The notes under the pieces: generated by a model
The model's input: the letters and a program-made list of their open reading frames with translations, nothing else
Told to the model about the DNA's origin: nothing
Database searches by the model: none
Source of the DNA: Methanocalculus sp.
GTDB taxonomy: Archaea > Halobacteriota > Methanomicrobia > Methanomicrobiales > Methanocorpusculaceae
Length of the DNA stretch: 9,934 nucleotides
Direction of reading: 5' to 3'
NCBI RefSeq assembly: GCF_029762515.1
Contig: NZ_JARVGN010000029.1
Span: 1 to 9,934 of the forward strand
Part shown: positions 6,401-9,934 of the stretch, one piece after another
Position numbering within the stretch: the first letter of the stretch is position 1
How the letters are laid out: each line of letters begins with the position of its first letter
Made by a program: the position numbers and the translations under genes

Positions 6401-8226
6401 AGATAATCGAAGAAGTCTACTTCAAGGAAGATATGGATCGACTTCACGATTTAAAGAATGTTATTGATAACTACAAGGATTTGTTCGACATTAAAACATT
6501 TGAAGAAAAGGAGCGCATTTTAATCCAAATAAGTAATAATTGTAAGAGTCTGATAAATGAGATTCAAGATAGCCCTACTCAAATCTCAATAATGGGGATT
6601 ATTCCATTGGCTCAATATGTTAAATTAAATTCAGATAATGATCTCAATATGTTATATCAGACATCATCTGCAGGGATAACGGTAAGGCTTGCTGTTCCGT
6701 CGTATTTCCACCATAACCAGGATATTGAAATTCAGCTTGCTGTAGAAAACCAGATTGGCTGCAGTCCTGCCGATTCTATTGTATTAATCCCCGCAATTTA
6801 TGATGATGATCTCTTCGGTTTTAATGAGAGGGATATGAAAATCCCCGGAACATTAAGAGGAGGTACACAAAAAATCGTAAAAATTCCCCTTTCACTTTCA
6901 GACAACGTAATCAACGCAAGAAATTTCTCATTTTCCGTGTATCTCCGATATAAATGCTACTCTGGTGAAATTAAGAATACACAACCCCGAGACATTAACA
7001 TTCAGGTATATCCTGAAAATGAATTTCAAGAAATTAACAATCCATACTCTCAATATGCTGTCGGAACGATTGTAACAAATAAAAAGATGTTTTATGGGAG
7101 GAACGACTTAATTAAAAACATTTTCACTACAATCCAAAACTCCCGAGATCAAAGTAAATGCATTATTATATTTGGACAAAAACGCTCTGGGAAATCCTCC
7201 ATATTATATCATCTCAAAATTCTCCTAAAAGACGATCCGTCATTAATTATTCTTGATTTAGGCAGTCTAGGCTCAATCATTGTCAATTCAGAAACTTTTG
7301 TATATAATTTATTTTGGAGCATTCTTCGAAAATTAAAAGATGCATTGGTTGATATCGAAGAATCAAATAACCTATCAAAAATAGTTTTGGCTTTTCCTAC
7401 CGTTGAAGATTTTTTCGCACACCCTAGTCCAGAAATTAAATTCATGGAAATCTTTGATAATTTCAATAGAGTCAAGGAAAAAACGCCTGGCTGGAGTGGT
7501 AAACGGGTTGTTCTTTTAATTGACGAATTCTCGTATCTCTACAATGATATCGCAACGGGAAGAATTCCAAAAACCTTCATGAAATTATGGAAAGCACTTT
7601 TAGAGAGAAATTATTTCGGGGCCGTCCTTGTCGGTCAGGATGTGATGGAGAAATTCAAATCAGAATTCCCAAATGAATTTGGAGTAATTCAAGATGAGAG
7701 AGTCAGTTATCTAAGTGAGGAAGACTCCATAAAATTAATAGATGAACCAATTCAGATTAATGGGAAAACTGGACTTTCGCGCTATAAAGAAAAAGCAATC
7801 CATAAAATTATTGACTTAACTGCAGGCAATCCCTTTTTTATTCAAATTATATGTGATAAACTTGTCTTTTACATGAATCATACACATAAGAATTTCATTA
7901 CTGAAGCGGACGTTGGGCAGGTAAAGCAAGATCTAATTGCTGGTGTAAATGCATTTGATCTAGCAACGTTTGACAATCTTATTAGTTCTGGAGACGAATC
8001 TCCAACAGCAATCAAACAAATTGACATTGTAAATGTATTGAGAGCCATCGCAACTAATAGCCAAAATGGTTTCTGTCAAAGAAGTGCAATTGATATTGTC
8101 ACTGATACATCTATCGATGAAATACTGGATGAATTAGTTGAAAGAAATGTAATTGTTCGAAAAAAAAATAACCAATATGATATAAAAGTAAAGTTATTCA
8201 AAGAATGGTTGATTGCTCATCCATAG
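3454..8226 (+). CDS. Giant Sm-like / TPR / cold-shock / STAND-type ATPase protein (candidate sensor of a defence system)
   Basis: A 1590-residue soluble protein. In order: residues 8-57, an Sm-like small beta barrel (FFIDGSTLSGHI then LLLNTENG); about 130-330, TPR-like helices; about 330-365, a charged linker; 369-443, a cold-shock OB fold with RNP1-like NYGFI (384-388) and RNP2-like EYFFHRSAI (395-403); about 445-690, TPR repeats (LQMGNSYLHLNNYEEADKTF is a near-canonical unit); about 750-1035, helical; about 1040-1187, beta-rich, perhaps Ig-like; 1213-1216, FYGR; 1241-1249, Walker A GQKRSGKSS; 1352-1359, Walker B VVLLIDEF; 1391-1396, sensor strand VLVGQD; 1458-1462, GNPFF; about 1522-1590, winged helix. 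The FYGR, P-loop, IDEF and GNPFF series is typical of STAND/archaeal ATPases. It is strongly AT-rich relative to metG, so probably transferred. The partner HEPN-ATPase starts nine bases downstream. I infer a nucleic-acid-sensing ATPase of an immune system; other regulatory roles are possible. Confidence 0.85.
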   Translation: MFSVLKDQIKKGDQINFFFIDGSTLSGHIDTISDNYLLLNTENGKTTITKNEVERNIGRWTIIGNINSPTSGLSHKGDLEAKISDSPDHTVDSFLGDFETEIKNTKVSIFDPIYSSPFPRGSNNRQNENWNRINNGFQHAKKSNQLGSISGLIKKLDLLAGENPKLSVIPYNSGCFSYFLRDYDAAIAYFSTAFNIEKNPKYLHNLLVSSLEKHDYSTGIKCLYEIFSEKLPWEMDDEWHLYIFLTYETNSYKQFLESFQKIIIKISSRKISVSSTQSSLLFKTIVLLLKKNKQLTEALAVIDLFKDGSDLSSKTLNLMEISFKSTVQQKTQENLSVNQKEEEKLEIIHEKNESLDIEEEISLLKNGKSIPVRGRIYSYKSDRNYGFIADDEGVEYFFHRSAIIDNSVLFQLSNVTWSDEISIDVIFEKTNGPRGPIAIEITSLKTNDELLTIANEFANNGDYVAAISNIKQILFVDSKNSKARELFILWRKYLRFPNLPLGDNSFAKAIRAQIAEKDIRKAEYLFLDAIQEKDNLDNAVIELATLYCDENRNEEAIQLLKKHIKRIKSPRHAEELLAVIYRRTEQYDSLITLLENHYNKAQSNIEKGQILLQMGNSYLHLNNYEEADKTFIRVLDILPDNLSARRNRAICLYKQNKFNEAEAILSKILEKTYDASAVDLKNAISDARKTGQSSSQLEEIITVTVSSDYSNEETTEFTKYLLENFDISGIFPNRMLSDTSGKNTYSASEKEALIDIQIIEKTIRSIKATNSREIANYYLAAAWICSKKVDDRNKFYEYLAKAFTYSGDSAVQDNRSIDAIKSWYCEALIAFDNIRQNVSIENIALDNVCKFIYSTLGKKHIPLSNTLPLNIVLDDIFTKSPSYDLIFDAIGYLIFRSEFASKKILGQIFNKPKFREKAIQFLKNKGVNAQSSIEDLNEFVSIWNDYRRNLISTNKKIKNDFQYFQEKQFSLHWLEDISNKIPKIIEEVYFKEDMDRLHDLKNVIDNYKDLFDIKTFEEKERILIQISNNCKSLINEIQDSPTQISIMGIIPLAQYVKLNSDNDLNMLYQTSSAGITVRLAVPSYFHHNQDIEIQLAVENQIGCSPADSIVLIPAIYDDDLFGFNERDMKIPGTLRGGTQKIVKIPLSLSDNVINARNFSFSVYLRYKCYSGEIKNTQPRDINIQVYPENEFQEINNPYSQYAVGTIVTNKKMFYGRNDLIKNIFTTIQNSRDQSKCIIIFGQKRSGKSSILYHLKILLKDDPSLIILDLGSLGSIIVNSETFVYNLFWSILRKLKDALVDIEESNNLSKIVLAFPTVEDFFAHPSPEIKFMEIFDNFNRVKEKTPGWSGKRVVLLIDEFSYLYNDIATGRIPKTFMKLWKALLERNYFGAVLVGQDVMEKFKSEFPNEFGVIQDERVSYLSEEDSIKLIDEPIQINGKTGLSRYKEKAIHKIIDLTAGNPFFIQIICDKLVFYMNHTHKNFITEADVGQVKQDLIAGVNAFDLATFDNLISSGDESPTAIKQIDIVNVLRAIATNSQNGFCQRSAIDIVTDTSIDEILDELVERNVIVRKKNNQYDIKVKLFKEWLIAHP

Positions 8227-8230
8227 GGTG
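8226..8230 (+). promoter_or_regulatory. Ribosome binding site of the HEPN-ATPase gene
   Basis: GGGTG starts at the last base of the previous stop codon and ends five bases before the ATG at 8236. The stop and start are nine bases apart, so the two proteins are very probably made from one transcript with coupled translation. Confidence 0.5.
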
Positions 8231-8235
8231 GAAAA

Positions 8236-9744
8236 ATGGTACCTCTTAAGAATCCATTTGCATCAGTGGGAAAAATCGTATCTGGAGATTTTTTTATTGG
8301 CAGGAAAAAGCAATTTAAAGTAATTGATGAAAAAATTTTATATCCCGATACTCCAGGAAATCTTGCCATAATTGGTGAGCCTAGGATCGGCAAAAGCAGC
8401 CTAATATATCATAAAATTATTTCCCAAAAAAACGAACTAATCAAACAGAACATAATTCCAATATGGATTCCCATTGGGAAATTCAATGAAGGATCGACTT
8501 TTTTCAAGGAACTTGGAATTGAATTATATACAGAAATTATTGATAATAATCTTGAAGATAACAAAATCAAAAAGGCCGCAGAACTCCTTTTTTCAACGTG
8601 TATAACATCTCCAGATTATTTTTATAATTTGCAAAAATTTTTTAAAAGTGTGAGGAAATCTGGAATAAAATCTCTCTTCATTTTAGATGAATTCGACTAT
8701 TCACGAAAATTTTTCAAAGGAGATGTCAGCGGATTCCACAATGTACGGGAATTGTGTTACAATCCCGATTATGGTGTTACATTTATCACAATTTCTCGGA
8801 GGAATCTCCATGAAATTGAAGAAAAAAGTGAAATTATATCAACTCTTAATGATGTGTTTTCAAAATATTACCTAGGAATGTACGATGGTGATGACCTAGA
8901 AGAATACTACATGAAATTCAAATATGCGGGAATTGAAATTACTAAAAGTGAGGTAGATAATATCAACAAGTACTGTGGGAATCATCCCTATCTTCTCGCA
9001 CTTATTGGAGATGAAATTTTCAAAAATTATCCTGATACCCATCGTGTTGATTTGATAAATTCAATCTCAGAAGTTCAATGCTCATTTGAAGATTATTACA
9101 AAAGTATCATTCATCTTCATCAAGATGATGCGACATTAAATAAATTACTTCAAATTTTATTTGGTCCTGTTATTGATGTAACCCAAGGTGATGTTGAACG
9201 TTTACTCAAGCAAGGCATAATCACACCTCATCCTAGTGGATTATATCACGGATACTCTGAACACTTTCAGGAATATCTCGCATTGATCAGTCGTGAAGTA
9301 GAATTCTGGCCCATTTGGTGTCAAACTGAAAAAGGTCTCCGTGAAATAATCACAACGCAATTAGAGAATAAACATGGGCTTAATTGGGTTGGAATTCTTG
9401 AAAATCAAAAACAATCTCTCAAGACAATGTTTGAGAATTGTCGTCAAAGGCAACAAAAAGAAAAAGCAAATTTCGGAATAAAAGCATCTGATAGAATATT
9501 AGATTTTACTTACCCGCATGACTTATTTGAGATTATTTTTTTCGAATGGACGCCAATTTTTAAAGATATTTTTTATAAAGATAAAAATTATTGGGCACAA
9601 AAAGTTGAACTACTCGCAAAAATACGAAATCCTCTTGCTCATAACAGATTTGACTGCGTCTCGGAATCGGAAAAAATTAATGCAGAAGGCTATTGCAAGG
9701 AAATATTGGAAAGAATTCGAGAATTTAAAACAAAAAACGCTTAA
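8236..9744 (+). CDS. STAND-type ATPase with C-terminal HEPN ribonuclease-like domain (candidate effector)
   Basis: A 502-residue soluble protein. The N-terminal ATPase shows FFIGR (19-23), Walker A GEPRIGKSS (47-55), Walker B SLFILDEFD (146-154), a sensor strand ending ITISRRN (184-190), and CGNHPYLL (247-254), the series expected of STAND/archaeal-type NTPases. Winged-helix-like sequence follows (about 296-350, with VERLLKQGIIT). From about 360 the protein is helical and ends in a HEPN domain: DLFEIIFFEW (429-438), then KVELLAKIRNPLAHNRF (456-472), with the R-x4-H motif R464 to H469, preceded by WAQK. This resembles Swt1-type HEPN domains, many of which cleave RNA when activated. The spacing of nine bases from the upstream giant gene and the shared AT-rich composition make the two a unit. 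I infer that ATP-driven assembly, triggered through the partner, unleashes RNA cleavage. The ATPase is certain, HEPN likely, the role inferred. Confidence 0.87.
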   Translation: MVPLKNPFASVGKIVSGDFFIGRKKQFKVIDEKILYPDTPGNLAIIGEPRIGKSSLIYHKIISQKNELIKQNIIPIWIPIGKFNEGSTFFKELGIELYTEIIDNNLEDNKIKKAAELLFSTCITSPDYFYNLQKFFKSVRKSGIKSLFILDEFDYSRKFFKGDVSGFHNVRELCYNPDYGVTFITISRRNLHEIEEKSEIISTLNDVFSKYYLGMYDGDDLEEYYMKFKYAGIEITKSEVDNINKYCGNHPYLLALIGDEIFKNYPDTHRVDLINSISEVQCSFEDYYKSIIHLHQDDATLNKLLQILFGPVIDVTQGDVERLLKQGIITPHPSGLYHGYSEHFQEYLALISREVEFWPIWCQTEKGLREIITTQLENKHGLNWVGILENQKQSLKTMFENCRQRQQKEKANFGIKASDRILDFTYPHDLFEIIFFEWTPIFKDIFYKDKNYWAQKVELLAKIRNPLAHNRFDCVSESEKINAEGYCKEILERIREFKTKNA

Positions 9745-9934
9745 ACCCAAGTTTGCCACTTTGGCTGTAATCTCTTTCTTGGGATATACGACAACCTCAA
9801 TTCCAAGTTCTCTGTTATCTTCTGTAGCTCGGGATCTTCTCCTGTACGGACGGCAACCGATCTGATGCTTTTTGGCTTGAAATGGAACTCAATAAGGTGA
9901 ATTGATATTAATGCCTGGCCTAAAAGGGGCGTAC
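9741..9934 (-). pseudogene. Apparent frameshifted 3' end of an unrecognised leftward gene at the island edge
   Basis: On the minus strand one frame is open from the window edge to a stop at 9741-9743. Its first part reads like a normal protein (ISIHLIEFHFKPKSIRSV, then VAVRTGEDPELQKITE), but from about 9810 leftward it becomes unnatural (RLSYIPRKRLQPKWQTWV). In the same place another minus frame reads ELGIEVVVYPKKEI then TAKVANLG, which looks like the proper continuation. One indel near 9810-9830 would join them. The continuation then runs straight into the end of the HEPN-ATPase gene, as if the gene's end were lost when the island was inserted. Composition is higher in GC than the island (hand count of 9781-9840: 26 of 60). 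I do not recognise the family. It could also be an intact gene with an unusual end. Confidence 0.35.

Noticed and set aside
7090..8226. Reading the giant protein's ATPase as an Orc1/Cdc6 replication initiator because of its winged helix
   Set aside because: The FYGR / GNPFF motif series and the long sensor-like N-terminus fit STAND-type ATPases better, and no origin-like repeats are nearby.
9518..9865. Rightward open frame of 115 codons at the right end
   Set aside because: It overlaps the HEPN region in another frame. The HEPN frame carries the conserved motif, and this one has biased, unnatural composition.
1..9934. CRISPR array, insertion sequence or transposase
   Set aside because: No regularly spaced repeats, no terminal inverted repeats flanking a gene, and no transposase or integrase motifs were seen on either strand.

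Overview
The window looks like a chromosomal segment of a methanogenic archaeon, most likely of the Methanomicrobiales or a close relative. The reasons are archaeal-style promoters (TTTA-like boxes about 27 bases before start codons that lack a ribosome binding site), a tRNA gene without an encoded CCA end, a methionyl-tRNA synthetase and DHH phosphoesterase of archaeal character, and moderately GC-rich housekeeping genes. The lineage is inferred from gene character only; no rRNA is present.

Left part (1-2461), core genome: the start of metG runs leftward off the edge (1-400). It is divergent from an unrecognised 243-residue protein (445-1176). That gene meets a leftward DHH/DHHA1 phosphoesterase (1163-2236) tail to tail with a 14-base overlap. 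A purine-rich, G-run tract follows, then tRNA-Phe(GAA) at 2388-2461. A hand count of 901-960 gives 35 G+C of 60.

Middle part (2462-3453), transition: a small hypothetical gene (2685-2921), then about 530 bases with no convincing large gene. This gap holds a cluster of possible RNA hairpins, a doubtful 63-codon leftward frame, short copies of the tRNA T-arm sequence, and an AT-rich promoter-like element just before the large operon.

Right part (3454-9744), accessory island: two same-strand AT-rich genes (a hand count of 9121-9180 gives 16 G+C of 60), 9 bases apart. The first encodes a 1590-residue protein with an Sm-like N-terminus, TPR-like helices, a cold-shock (OB-fold) domain, more TPR repeats, a helical section, a beta-rich section, and a C-terminal STAND/AAA-type ATPase with a winged-helix end. 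The second encodes a 502-residue STAND-type ATPase ending in a HEPN domain with the RNase motif RNPLAH (R-x4-H). I read this pair as a candidate antiviral or stress-responsive system: the giant protein would sense nucleic acid or protein, and the partner would be an ATP-gated HEPN ribonuclease. That role is inference from domain composition and context.

After 9744 the sequence becomes less AT-rich and holds what looks like the broken 3' end of a leftward gene, consistent with the right boundary of the inserted cassette.
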